In this document: positions 21,886 to 31,555 of the stretch, piece by piece
Layout of the letters: each line of letters begins with the position of its first letter
Position numbering within the stretch: position 1 is the first letter of the stretch
Origin: Asterias amurensis
Taxonomy: Eukaryota > Echinodermata > Asteroidea > Forcipulatida > Asteriidae
Reading direction: 5' to 3'
NCBI RefSeq assembly: GCF_032118995.1
Contig: NC_092668.1
Location: 5,497,501 to 5,561,500 of the forward strand
Length of the DNA: 64,000 bases
Position numbers and translations under genes: made by a program
The notes under the pieces: generated by a model
Database searches by the model: none
What the model saw: only the letters and a program-made list of their open reading frames with translations
Told to the model about the DNA's origin: nothing

Positions 21886-21988
21886 TAGAGGGAGCCGTTT
21901 CTCACAACACAATCAACAACTCTCTTCGTTTCTCACTACCAGGTATATTTTTTTTTTTTTTTTTACCAATAGTGCCCAGTGCCTTTAA

Positions 21989-22438
21989 GAGAAAATCTCA
22001 CTCACAACTTCTTCTTTTTCCAACGAGATCGATATTCTTGAAAACAGTTTTCTCCGAAAACAAGTAGTTGGAGAAGAAAAAACAAGAGACTTAAAAAGAT
22101 GGCTCTTCTTAACCTCTGATAGACATAGGAAATAGGCATGTTGAATGAATAAACACAATTAATGGCCTTATGTGAGTTTATGTACAGTAGAGTTTGGCTA
22201 CAAATACAATTAAATGCGAGCAGATTGTCCCGGTAGTTAACGTACGTCCCCTAGCAAACATCCGACATCGTCTGTCTAAATTTGCTAAGTTACTGGTCGC
22301 AACATGTTTTGACAACCCTTGTATCATCAACAGTCGCGTGGTGGTGATTGTGGGGGGGGGGGGTACACTCGCCAAGCAATTCGAATTGATTCTAGAATCT
22401 TCTTTTTTTACGAGAAAATGGCAAAGCCTGCTTATCTC
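21989..22438. other. Unassigned, with a poly-G run
   Basis: A run of ten G lies near 22352. No gene was recognised; the overlapping frames at 22178-22454 on both strands are reciprocal shadows. Confidence 0.35.
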
Positions 22439-22600
22439 AGGGCCCAATTTATAAAGCCTGTAAGCATTAAAAACTTGCTGCGCATAAAATAGTAGGCCAG
22501 CCCTATTGCTTAGAAGAAACAGGCTACCAGCCCAAATTACATTACGCTGGTATTGTTATGGCTGGTGCCCCACTCAATTTTTGCTAAGCAAAGAAGTTTG
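22439..22600. mobile_element. GGGCCCAATTT-type repeat fragment
   Basis: GGGCCCAATTTATAAAGCC, TAAAAACTTGCTGCGCATAAAA and TTTTTGCTAAGCAAAG match the family with ends near 5853 and 51520. Ends are not resolved. Confidence 0.4.
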
Positions 22601-22764
22601 TCAAGCAGGTATTTTCTGCTTAACATATTATGATGACCGTCAGCAAAGAATCGGCGGCTACGCCAGCCGGGAATTCCGCACTAACGTCAAGCGTATTTCA
22701 CAGGTTAGCTGGGGAGTTTTGGGCTTGATCCTTGCATAGCCACCTCCACGTTGTAGACAAAAGC

Positions 22765-22890
22765 TTGAGTAATCACCAGAAAATACAACAAATTGTGCAA
22801 CAAGAATGTTTTTTCTTTCATTATATATTCTCTTGCAACTGTCATGACCAATTAGGCCCAATTTTTTACAAATTTGCTATTATTACGATC
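22765..22890 (+). mobile_element. TTAA element, family I fragment
   Basis: CAACAAGAATGTTTTTTCTTTC and TTGCAACTGTCATGACCAATT follow family I order. Termini are missing. Confidence 0.45.
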
Positions 22891-22944
22891 CTGTAAGCTA
22901 AAGTAGTAGTCCCAGCCTATTTCTATACCATCCGCCCAGGTTAT

Positions 22945-23190
22945 AGCAGGACAGTTCTTTTCAGAACTGAGAAGTCTACCGAACACCCGAACAATCTACT
23001 CCGCGGTAGTAGTAAGACAGTTCTCCAAGACCTGGCAAGTACATACACACATGGTGTTACCGCAGACCTAAAATATATATTGGTACCTCACCATGCAATG
23101 CCTCAAATCCTATTTGTTATTATTATTATTATGCATAATGTTGGGATACACCGGGAGAGAATCTTTGACCATAACCAAAGGTGTCCAGTG
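22945..23190 (+). mobile_element. GATCGAAACG-core family tail plus TTAA element end
   Basis: TTCTTTTCAGAACTG, CACATGGTGTTACCGCAGACC and ACCATGCAATGCCTCAAATCC match the tail of the element at 498-618 and 6369-6440. A family I end (GGGATACACCGGGAGAGAATC, GGTGTCCAGTG) follows a (TTA)n run. Confidence 0.45.
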
Positions 23191-23276
23191 AAAAGAAACA
23201 GTGATTCTCATTCCTATGGTAGATCTGGAGTAATAATTGCAGCTAATACTTTACAATTATACCGCGCCTTAAACTA

Positions 23277-23546
23277 GGGTGCTTTCGATTTGGCTTCCCT
23301 GGGTCGATCCCGGTCTGCACGCCCCCGTTACGTTCGAATAGCTTAGACGTCACTCCAGGGGCTCAACCGGGTCAGCCCCAAGTGCACTGTTTGTGGAGTG
23401 GAATACTTGGGGCTGGCCCCAGGTGCATGACGTCACCACGAGAGGGTGGGTGATCGGAGGATGGGTGATCGTTCGATTAGCTCTTAGCAGGGGCTCACCC
23501 GAGTGAGCACCCGGAGTCGACCCTGGGAAGCTAATTGAACGCACCC
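23277..23546. mobile_element. GC-rich foldback element Y, long copy
   Basis: The ends are GGGTGCTTTCGATTTGGC and TAATTGAACGCACCC. The inside has paired words GTCAGCCCCAAGTGCA/GGCTGGCCCCAGGTGCA and GGGGCTCACCCGAGTGAGCA. Immediate flanks are AAACTA and TAGTTT, an inverted pair. Confidence 0.7.
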
Positions 23547-23576
23547 ATAGTTTGTTTTTGTTTTTTTACATATCCT

Positions 23577-23745
23577 GCAAGGACACAGTGATATGGCAAG
23601 CTTACGTCACAGCACATTTATCCAATGAGCGTTCTACCCTCAAAAATAATGAAATCATGTGGCTATAGTAACACCATAAGTGTATGCAGACGATCGGAAG
23701 TACAAGCTGACACTACCACCTCGGACCAATCATAACGCAGATGTA
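23577..23745 (-). mobile_element. Dispersed repeat W fragment
   Basis: GCTTACGTCACAGCACATTTATCC and CACCTCGGACCAATCATAAC occur here and in the copies at 24040-24345 and 60135-60520. Confidence 0.45.
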
Positions 23746-23992
23746 GGTTGCATTTTGATTAGCTTCCAGGGTCGACCCTGCGGTGCTCACTCGGGTGAGC
23801 CCCTGACAAGAGCTAATCGAAAGATCACCTCGCCCTCTCGTTGTGTAGTCATGCACATGGTCACCCCAAGTGAAACAATCCACAAGCAGGGCACGGAGGC
23901 TGACCCGGGTGAGCCCCTCGAATGATGTCAAAGCTATTTTAACGCACGGGGGCGACCGGGGTCGACCCAGGGTCGCTAAACGAACGCATCCA
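23746..23992. mobile_element. GC-rich foldback element Y, diverged copy
   Basis: It contains TTGATTAGCTTCCAGGGTCG, GTGCTCACTCGGGTGAGCCCC, ACCCGGGTGAGCCCC and GCTAAACGAACGCATCC. It lies within repeat W sequence. Confidence 0.6.
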
Positions 23993-24039
23993 TAGAAAGC
24001 GTCTTCATCCTTGCGGATAGCCTGAACATCTGACGTCAC

Positions 24040-24345
24040 ACTTCCAGGCTCTTGAATAGCGCCAGAGATCGGAGAGTGGCCTCTAGGCTAAGTGTAGGTC
24101 AATCCTAGTCTAAATTCACCGTTCACCTACATCCATACTTAATTTTATGCAGTGCGACTGTAAGTGCAGCTGTCAAACGTCACCTTGGACCAATCAAAAC
24201 ACACACACAGAATGCTTACGTCACTGCACGTTTATCCAATGAAGTCATTGTATCCAATGAAATCACTGGTTCTGAAAAGCAAGTACCTGTTGCGGATAAA
24301 GACACGGGAACCAGTCCACGTTGCGGATTGAATGGGACCAGTCTA
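24040..24345 (+). mobile_element. Dispersed repeat W, long copy
   Basis: It contains TAGCGCCAGAGATCGGAGAG, GGTCAATCCTAGTC, TTCACCTACATCCATAC and GGACCAATCAAAACACAC. These occur in the same relation but inverted at 60135-60520. Confidence 0.55.
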
Positions 24346-24645
24346 ATCATTCTTTTCCCTGTGCCATTGGCGAGTGAGGGCAGCACACAGAGTCGCGAAC
24401 TTTATAGTGTTAGAATTCGTGAATGGTATTTATTTTAAGCAAAGACAATGTCTTGTATGTAGTATTGTGAAAACAAATCGGAAAAAAATGTTGCTCGAGG
24501 ACACAGATGTCGTGTTTGGGATACGAACCCACTCCCGTCAAAACCCCAGTCCGGTGTGTCAGGAGATTCAACTGCCCCGGCGATTCGGATCCGCTTCATG
24601 TACACATGCTGTATACTTTTTTAGACATTTCAGTCTTTTTGATCG

Positions 24646-25136
24646 ATCACAGTTTTTCTGATGTTTCAGAAGTCCTCCAAATAGGAAAGAATATCATGCC
24701 TTAAAGGCAGTGGACACTATTGGTAATTACTCAAAATAATTATTAGCATAAAACCTTTCTTGGTGACAAGTAATGGGGAGAGATTGATAGTATAAAACAT
24801 TGTGAGAAACAGCTTCCTCTGAAGTGACATAGTTTTCGAGAAAGAAGTATTTTTCCACGAATTTGATTTCGAGACCTCAAGTTTAGAATTTGAGGTCTCG
24901 AAATCAACCATCTAAAAGCACACAACTGTGTGACAAGGGAGTTTTTTTTCTTTCATTATTATCCCCCAACTTCGACGACCGATTGAGCTCAAGTTTTCAC
25001 AGGTTATTTTATGCATATGTTGAGATACACCAAGTGAGAAGACTGGTCTTTGACAATTACCAATAGTGTCCACTGTCTTTAATCACAGTTTTTCTGATGT
25101 TTCAGAAGTCCTCCAAATAGGAAAGCATATCATGCC
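24646..25136. repeat. 55-bp direct repeat flanking a TTAA element
   Basis: Positions 24646-24700 and 25082-25136 differ at one base over 55 bp (start ATCACAGTTTTTCTGATG, end ATATCATGCC). Each is followed by TTAA. The family I element at 24701-25082 sits exactly between them. Confidence 0.9.
24701..25082 (+). mobile_element. TTAA element, family I, full length
   Basis: It starts TTAAAGGCAGTGGACACTA and ends GTGTCCACTGTCTTTAA, with the palindrome GATTTCGAGACCTCAAG/ATTTGAGGTCTCGAAATC. Confidence 0.85.
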
Positions 25137-25142
25137 TTTAAA

Positions 25143-25749
25143 AAAAGTTCTCATCAAAACGTTTGAGTCAGATACGTAGACTTGCACTCAGTCGCTCTGA
25201 GCCAGTCCATGTTACGCCCTCTAACGGCGACTAATACAAAAATCAAGACTAGTCGATTAGACCCCATGTACACACATAACAACTTTAGGAAATTGGGCTC
25301 GGTCTTCTTTATCCCCGATGCAAATTTAACATATATTATACTCGGTCTTCAACTTTCTTACTTTCATACTTTATTTATTGAGTGGATTCCCAAGATTTGG
25401 AGGGAAACGGACATCACGTAAGTTCATTTTGTAAACAATAAACATATAAGAATATTCTCGGTTTAATATGTTACATTGTAATGTTTAGCAACTGAACTGA
25501 ATATAATCATATTTCTACAAGACTAAGTAAGTACTAAAATACAAACATGAAAAATGAGCACACATTAAAATAATGAATAATAATTTCAAATACCATTGTC
25601 TTAAAATTATTTTGGATCATATACAAAATTAAATCTTTTCTAAATAACATCCGTTTGGCAATTTAAAAAGATTGCAGTCTCATCATAACATATCATACAC
25701 AAGAAAGAAAAAAACGTGATTATGGGTGGTTTTATTTAATATTCAAGTT
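25143..25749. other. AT-rich unassigned sequence
   Basis: No gene was recognised. The 25182-25421 frame has no familiar motif. Confidence 0.4.
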
Positions 25750-25751
25750 TG

Positions 25752-26128
25752 TATGTTCACTGGACACCTTTGGTAATTGTCAAAGACAAGTGTTCTCACT
25801 TAGTGTATCCCAACCTATGCATCAAGTAACAAATCCATGACAATTTGTACTCAATTGGTTATCAAAGTTGCAAAAGAATAATGAAAGCACAAAAAAAAAA
25901 AACTTGCCTTTTCAGATGCCTAATAATTATAAAAGGCTTCAGAAGTTCAGGCCCGAGTATTTTATTATTTGGAGTGAGAAGTTACTTTCTCAAAAAGTAC
26001 TTTACTTCAGAGGGAGCCGTTTCTCACAATGTTGTATACTATCACCAACTCTCCATTAATTGTTACCAAGTAAGTTTGTTATGCTTACAATTAGTTTGAG
26101 TAATTACCAATAGTGTCCAGTGCCTTTA
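25752..26128 (-). mobile_element. TTAA element, family I-like
   Basis: It contains ACTGGACACCTTTGGTAATTG at the left and AGTGTCCAGTGCCTTTAA at the right, with AGAGGGAGCCGTTTCTCACAA inside. The left TTAA is decayed. Short matching words (TTTAATA, CAAGTTTGTAT/CAAATTTGCAT) flank it. Confidence 0.65.
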
Positions 26129-26697
26129 ATACAAATTTGCATAAACTCTGTGACATTTGGCTGGTGGGCAAATTCGTGTACTCAGCACTAATGAACAAGA
26201 AATGGACAAATCAATGGAACACCCATCAAAATATATCAGTGGGTTTTGTGTGATTTTTTTAACAGCAAAATTAACGACCACATAGTTCTCCCTTTATACA
26301 CACAATAAAAATATCAGGCTGATACCAGCCCATTTTGGTGGTTTGCAAAAATTGTGGGTTGATTCGCACAAATTCTAATAATTGCTTAATTTGTTAAACA
26401 TTTTAAAAAGATTTAACACCTATTTGACAAAACTCATTCAAAGAAAAAAAAAACATTCACAATGCTCCAGGATTGCACAATAGAGCATTTCTAATATCAA
26501 TTATAAAATTTTCATGAAAAATTATACCATGGACCTCATTTCAATTTGTTGCACTTCGGACAAGTTCAAAAAACAAAATTGAAAATTGTCAAGAATCCCC
26601 TAGTTTAAAAAAAAAATCCTTAGGAGAACCTTTGAACCCTATGGTAGCAATGATCGTATCAAGGTCAGAGTTTACAAGTTCAAAGGTCAACTCAATG
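26129..26697. other. AT-rich unassigned sequence
   Basis: No gene or repeat family was recognised. Confidence 0.4.
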
Positions 26698-26937
26698 CAG
26701 GGCTGATACTTCATGGGGCAACCAAGGCGATTGCCTCCATGCCCCCTGGTCATTGCATTGGCAGCCCTGTATGCTTCATCTTTGAAAGGGCACTGGCACC
26801 AAGGCATTTTCTCCTTGGTAAAGGTCACCCTATCAGGAAACTTTAAATGTCTACTGCAGAGCATTTCAAGGGCACTAAGGCAACGACCAGGGGGCATGGA
26901 GGTAAGGCTTTGTTGCCTCCGTGAAGTAGCAGGCTTG
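26698..26937. mobile_element. CAGGGCTG-ended inverted-repeat element, possibly hAT-like
   Basis: The left end CAGGGCTGATACTTCATGGG and the right-end complement CAAGCCTGCTACTTCACGG both lead into GGCAAC and then CCTCCATGCCCCCTGG. Arms are about 50 bp. Fragments recur at 47035-47110 and 62438-62550. The hAT suggestion rests only on the terminal CAGGG; an 8-bp target duplication is not evident. Confidence 0.6.
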
Positions 26938-27590
26938 CCTTGACAGGTGCCCTTGTAATACTCCAGTAGAATTTTAGAATTTCCTCATAAAAGGTGCCCT
27001 TTACCTAAAATGCCTTGGTGCCCTTACCCTTTCAAAAATGAAGCACACCACATACATGATTGTATTGAATTAACCCACTTGTCTAATTAATACAAGTACA
27101 TACATCCAGTGCAGGAATTGAACTTGAAGCCACATGGCATGCTGATTTACTGATGAATTAGCAATTCAAAGTGCACAAGAATAAACAATGTGTCTATAGT
27201 ATACAACAAAACAAGATAGCACGATAATTAACATAAAAGTCATAAATTATATATTCAGTTAAATAGCGGTCAGTTTCCATCTCGTCTTTACATGCATTGT
27301 CATGTAAACATAAACATGTGAAAGAGAACTAAAGATAAACAAATATTAAAACTTTGAATAAATTGATAGTCAACCGAGTATAGCACACTTAAGATCAAAG
27401 CAAACAAAAATTAAAAAAAATCAACAACCATATTCAGTGTTCCAGATGGTAAAATTTGGAATGTGTTGAGCACTTTGCCAGTTAAGCCGGTTCAAGCCTA
27501 CTGCCAATGCGAATGCGATACCAATTTTGACTTCATAAGTTCGCATCAATAGAATAATTTGCAACAGCCAAACTAAATGTGACAAAGTTA
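26938..27590. other. AT-rich unassigned sequence
   Basis: 26938-27000 resembles further sequence of the CAGGGCTG element (CTCCAGTAGAATTTTAGAATT; compare 62512-62535). The rest is unassigned. Confidence 0.35.
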
Positions 27591-27946
27591 ACTTTCGCAT
27601 GAGCATTCGCAGGAAGTACGAATTGGGCTTTACATGTCAAGTTGGAACTCGAACCGCCTTGTCCTTTGTAAGACAGTCCGAGTTCATGTACTTTCTGTTT
27701 ATTCCAATGAAAAAAAAAACGGTTCATACTTCCTGCGGAACAATCATTGCGAAAACAGCCATGTGACATCAAAATTCAACTCCCCCTTCGCAGGAAGTAT
27801 GAACCAGGCTTTATCATGGTCAAAAACTGGTTCCAGTTTCACAGGTTGCTTAGCGCTGAAGTCTGCGCTTACCAAGTCCTATAAAGCACATAATTCTATA
27901 GGATGAAAGCGCAGAATTCCACGGTAAGCAAAGCTATGAAACTAAG
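27591..27946. mobile_element. Inverted-repeat element remnants
   Basis: TTCGCAGGAAGTACGAATTGGG and TTCGCAGGAAGTATGAACCAGG are direct copies, and TTCATACTTCCTGCGGAA lies inverted between them. From about 27826 a GCTTAGCG/GGTAAGCAAAGCTATGAAAC pair matches the GGGCCCAATTT family. Confidence 0.4.
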
Positions 27947-28494
27947 TTCGGGTCCCTTTCGTTTTTTACACTTTATTTCTTTATTTCTTTATTCATTATT
28001 TTTTATAATGAATAAAATTAAAATCCCTTTTAAAAACCTTAACAAAACATCCCGTGGTGTTTTCGCGTGCAGTGCAGCTTTACTTACAGTGTTAACGTGT
28101 CTCCTTCCTTAAAACTTACTCAGTTAATTATAATTTCAGTAATTAATACCATACCAATTGTGATTGTGATTGTACAAATCTGATTTCAGTTGCTCAATCT
28201 AATTACGTAATTAAAAACAAACTGAAAATGGCAAGATGAATTCTGCAAAAACCCTAAATACAATGTGCAAGTTTATCAATTAAAATGAGGGTTATTAAAA
28301 TGGTGACACAGTCTAAAAGCAAATACTCCACAGGATTTTTACAGGGGTACCCAACCTCGTTCCCAGGAGTGATCGATCTCGCCGCGCCGTTTTTTTCCAG
28401 CATGCCTTGCTGGAAGAAGTGCGACTTCAAAGTATCCAAATATGTGGTTGATCTGTTCTGTGTTGTGTGTTAGTCGAATTTTGAGACATGTTTG

Positions 28495-28567
28495 TGTTCG
28501 CGTTCGATTAGCTCATGTCAGGGGCTCACTCAAATGAGCACACCAGGTTCGACCCGGGGAAAAGCTA
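28495..28567. mobile_element. Foldback element Y fragment
   Basis: GCGTTCGATTAGCTC, AGGGGCTCACTCAAATGAGCA and GGTTCGACCCGGGG match the interior and one end of element Y. Confidence 0.55.
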
Positions 28568-28639
28568 TCATTATATTCAACTTTAAAAGTATTTAGGCTA
28601 TCTAACCATTTGCATCCAAGGAAACATGTCCCCCTTTAA

Positions 28640-28840
28640 CAAGGTTTTAGCCAGAACTTGCTAAGGTTACTTAATGATTAATTCTTTTTAATTTGTTTTT
28701 GGGGGTTTGCAATTTTTGTAACTGTTATTGTAATTTTTGTAATTTTTAATATTTTTAGACTCGCAAGCCGAAGTGAAATTCACTGTATATGTATTTATAT
28801 GCGTGACAATAAACAATTGAATTGAATTGAATTGAATTGA
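28640..28840 (+). mobile_element. LINE 3' end with (TTGAA)n tail
   Basis: T-rich sequence, CACTGTATATGTATTTATATG, GTGACAATAAACAATTGAA and then repeats of TTGAA. This matches the 3' tails of L2/Crack-type LINEs that I know from other marine invertebrates. No coding part remains. Confidence 0.5.
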
Positions 28841-29190
28841 TATTTGCAGAAAACTTAAAAACAAAGTGTCCACATTGTTCACTTACAATGTGTATTAAAT
28901 AAGTAAATAAAACAGGGTGTCCAAATGAAAAACAGGGTGACCAAAAGACACCCAGACACCCCAATGGCTAACACGATACATGTACATGTAGGGTCTCAGG
29001 TAGAACACTGACAGGTAGATACTCACATGGTGTTATACCCAAAACCAAATAATTATATACTATAGGTCTCAGTATAATTATTATTGTAAAAACTTGTTTT
29101 AACTTTCCCTAGCACATGATCATAGCACAAACTGTCTTCTGCAAATATTCAATGTCTTGAACATATCAAAAATGATGGCCATCTCTGACT

Positions 29191-30495
29191 CTAATAGCAG
29201 TTATAGATATGTTTACGTTGCTGGTCTTTCCAAATCCGAGTCATTTCCGTCGGCGGAACCATGTGAGTAGTAATCAACTTCCGATACCGACAATACGAGT
29301 AGGGAGTGCGCCAATTATTAAAGTCTTTGTTTTTTTTCGGGATGATATTTAGGGATTTAAAGCAGACCGCCACAAAGACATCTTCAAGGTACAAGAAACC
29401 AGTATCCAACGACTTCTTGTAGACTTTTCCTGCCACGTCGGCGGACATGACGTAACCCGTCCCAGAGAGGAACGGTGGGTATCTGCTCCCAGGGTAAGTC
29501 TCCTTTGGCATGAACCACTTGCTCTTCGGGTCTCTGATGGGTCCCCCGTTGATAAGGAAACCAAAAGCAAGGTCTGTTTTCGGCGTACTAGAACTCGACA
29601 GGTAAGTAACGAGATTGGCGTAGTTGACGTACATATCATCGTCAGTCTTCATGAAGTACGATGCATGCGAGCAATGCGAACCTACCCACTTCATTCCCAT
29701 CATGGTCTTCAAGGTCAAGTTCTTGTAAGAGTCGACGAAATCTTCCTGGAGGAGATCATGATGTTGTTTACTTTCTTCCGTGACCAGTTTCTGAAGATGG
29801 CTGTCTTTTGTGTAGGCTAGGAGAAAGAGTGTGACTATCTTCTTCCCGTTGATCTCTTTAGGGCTTCCCCACGTCTCTCGTATAGCGTGACGCTGCTCAA
29901 AGTTTCGGTGAATCGTTGAGATGAGAATGACTAAGAAAGTCTCTTGCGGTTTCCCACGGTCGTCGTAACATGCATTCGGCTCGTCAATAATCAGCTTATA
30001 ATTATGGGGATTAATATGAGCTACTTTATCTATCTCAGCTATCGGTGTTTCAACTTTTGCGGGAGGGTACAAGTCCTCATACCTTGTCCTGGTATGCACC
30101 ATAGTAGGAGCTTGTTTTAATGTGTTTATAAAGTCTGCTATAACGGACGGGCGGCTTTCGGCAAGCTTGGTCGTCTCAGGACGAGTGCCGCGTGTTGGCT
30201 TCTTGAAGATGAAAACGTCATCGACAGTTTTACTTTTGGTTAGTTTCTTCTCGTCAGTTGATTGTAAGGGTTTATTTCCTCCGAACCTTAGAACATCATT
30301 TAAATGGAAATTCTTTGAGTCTATTGTTTTGTATGTACGATCCCTCTGTCCGCTATGATGATGGTGGTTCTGTTTCGCAGTCATGGGAGATCGTCCCAAG
30401 AAAAATTCAGACCTTCCCGTGATGAGCATAAAGATGAAGAAGTTTAAAGTTCCCACAAAGGTTAAGATCAAAAGGTTTCTTAGATAGAGATGCAT
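29191..30495 (-). CDS. Beta-1,3-galactosyltransferase-like protein (GT31)
   Basis: This 434-residue, intron-free coding region encodes a type II membrane enzyme expected in the Golgi, where GT31 enzymes move galactose or N-acetylglucosamine from UDP-sugars to a glycan in beta-1,3 linkage. A six-residue cytoplasmic tail precedes a membrane anchor (about residues 7-26) and a basic, low-complexity stem (to about 160). The catalytic domain shows RHAIRETWG (202-210), EDFVDSYKNLTLKT (251-264), the metal-binding DxD motif in KTDDDMYVN (283-291), FLSGTGYVMS (342-351) and the YLEDVFV acidic motif (369-375). Cysteines 176, 275, 378 and 402 are in plausible family positions; N259 is a glycosylation site. 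The ATG is supported by an in-frame TGA 45 bases upstream. Length is normal to slightly long. Which GT31 member it is, and its acceptor, cannot be told. Confidence 0.93.
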   Translation of the reverse strand: MHLYLRNLLILTFVGTLNFFIFMLITGRSEFFLGRSPMTAKQNHHHHSGQRDRTYKTIDSKNFHLNDVLRFGGNKPLQSTDEKKLTKSKTVDDVFIFKKPTRGTRPETTKLAESRPSVIADFINTLKQAPTMVHTRTRYEDLYPPAKVETPIAEIDKVAHINPHNYKLIIDEPNACYDDRGKPQETFLVILISTIHRNFEQRHAIRETWGSPKEINGKKIVTLFLLAYTKDSHLQKLVTEESKQHHDLLQEDFVDSYKNLTLKTMMGMKWVGSHCSHASYFMKTDDDMYVNYANLVTYLSSSSTPKTDLAFGFLINGGPIRDPKSKWFMPKETYPGSRYPPFLSGTGYVMSADVAGKVYKKSLDTGFLYLEDVFVAVCFKSLNIIPKKNKDFNNWRTPYSYCRYRKLITTHMVPPTEMTRIWKDQQRKHIYNCY

Positions 30496-30610
30496 CTCGA
30501 AGATCGGGGTCTTCAGTGGAAAGAGTTGCTTTTTATCTCATCAGTAACCCACTGAAGTCTTCTAGTTGCTACGATTCACTGACATCATCGGATGTGACAC
30601 CGCACTAACC
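30496..30610 (-). other. Probable 5' UTR with splice acceptor
   Basis: On the minus strand a pyrimidine-rich run ends in CCATGTGCAG just above 30610, giving a good acceptor about 115 bases before the galactosyltransferase ATG. This suggests a separate non-coding first exon farther right. It is inferred from motif only. Confidence 0.35.
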
Positions 30611-30821
30611 TGCACATGGGGAACAAAGATACAAAACTATCACTTTAATTCAACGTTGGAATTCCTCTTTGACAATCACAAGGTGTATCAGGGAGGAGGA
30701 AGGCAGACAACAGCTAACGTACCTGTCATGGGAGGGTGAACAGGGTACGAGACGGTGACAGATTCAACGTGAAGGACCAACAGAAACAACCAAATGCTGC
30801 TGAAACAACAAATCGGTCCCA

Positions 30822-31054
30822 GTGCTATAGGAAAAATGCTCGTTTGACAAAAAACAACAACATCCAAAAATAAATATTTTTCCTAGAAACTGAAGTTTAC
30901 TTCTTGACTACAATTGCTTTGCAAACCACTAATTGATCCACTGTTATTTACAAACTAAACTACCGGGAGCTCCAAAAAAGCTGTTAATCAATTTTATGAA
31001 ATCCATACAAACTGCAGTAACGACCACAGTCCTGAGCCGAAAAAAATGACAGGT
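30822..31054 (+). repeat. Direct duplication, copy 1
   Basis: About 232 bp (GTGCTATAGGAAAAATGCTC to AAAAAATGACAGGT) recur at 31324-31555 with very few differences. Similarity resumes in a shorter word (AAGGGTCAAGAAAAACG) near 31305 and 31636. Confidence 0.85.
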
Positions 31055-31323
31055 GCACTTTTCTATTTGTGTGAATTCACCGTATGCTCTTTTGCCTATT
31101 TTTGTTTTACCGCCTGTCCTCATCAGCATCATTCCAAAGCCAAGGTTGATACGAATACATTTTTCTGCGGTGGGTTTTGGTCGTCATATATTCCTCACAA
31201 ATGCCCCAGAAATGCACCCTGATATCCAGGACGTCACTGTAGTACAATACCCAAAGTGTAAGGCCGCCTAGGCTTTCTCATACAAAATTTTGCTGATTTT
31301 ACTAAGGGTCAAGAAAAACGGAT

Positions 31324-31555
31324 GTGCTATAGGAAAAATGCTTGTTTGACAAAAAACAACAACATCCAAAAATAAATATTTTCCTAGAAACTGAAGTTTA
31401 CTTCTTGACTACAATTGCTTTGCAAACCACTAATTGATCCACTGTTATTTACAAACTAAACTACCGGGAGCTCCAAAAAAGCTGTTAATCAATTTTATGA
31501 AATCCATACAAACTGCAGTAACGACCACAGTCCTGAGCCGAAAAAAATGACAGGT
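31324..31555 (+). repeat. Direct duplication, copy 2
   Basis: This copy matches 30822-31054 at a distance of about 502 bp, with one length difference in a T run. It is followed by a segment rich in CGATAT/ATATCG palindromes (31564-31620). Confidence 0.85.

Larger units (their letters stand above)
20964..21988. mobile_element. TTAA element, family I, split by two insertions
   Basis: It begins TTAAAGGTACTGGACAC, is interrupted by family V at 20992-21421, resumes GTGATTGTCTTAGACCAG, and is interrupted again from 21541 to about 21885. It finishes AATAGTGCCCAGTGCCTTTAA. Confidence 0.6.
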
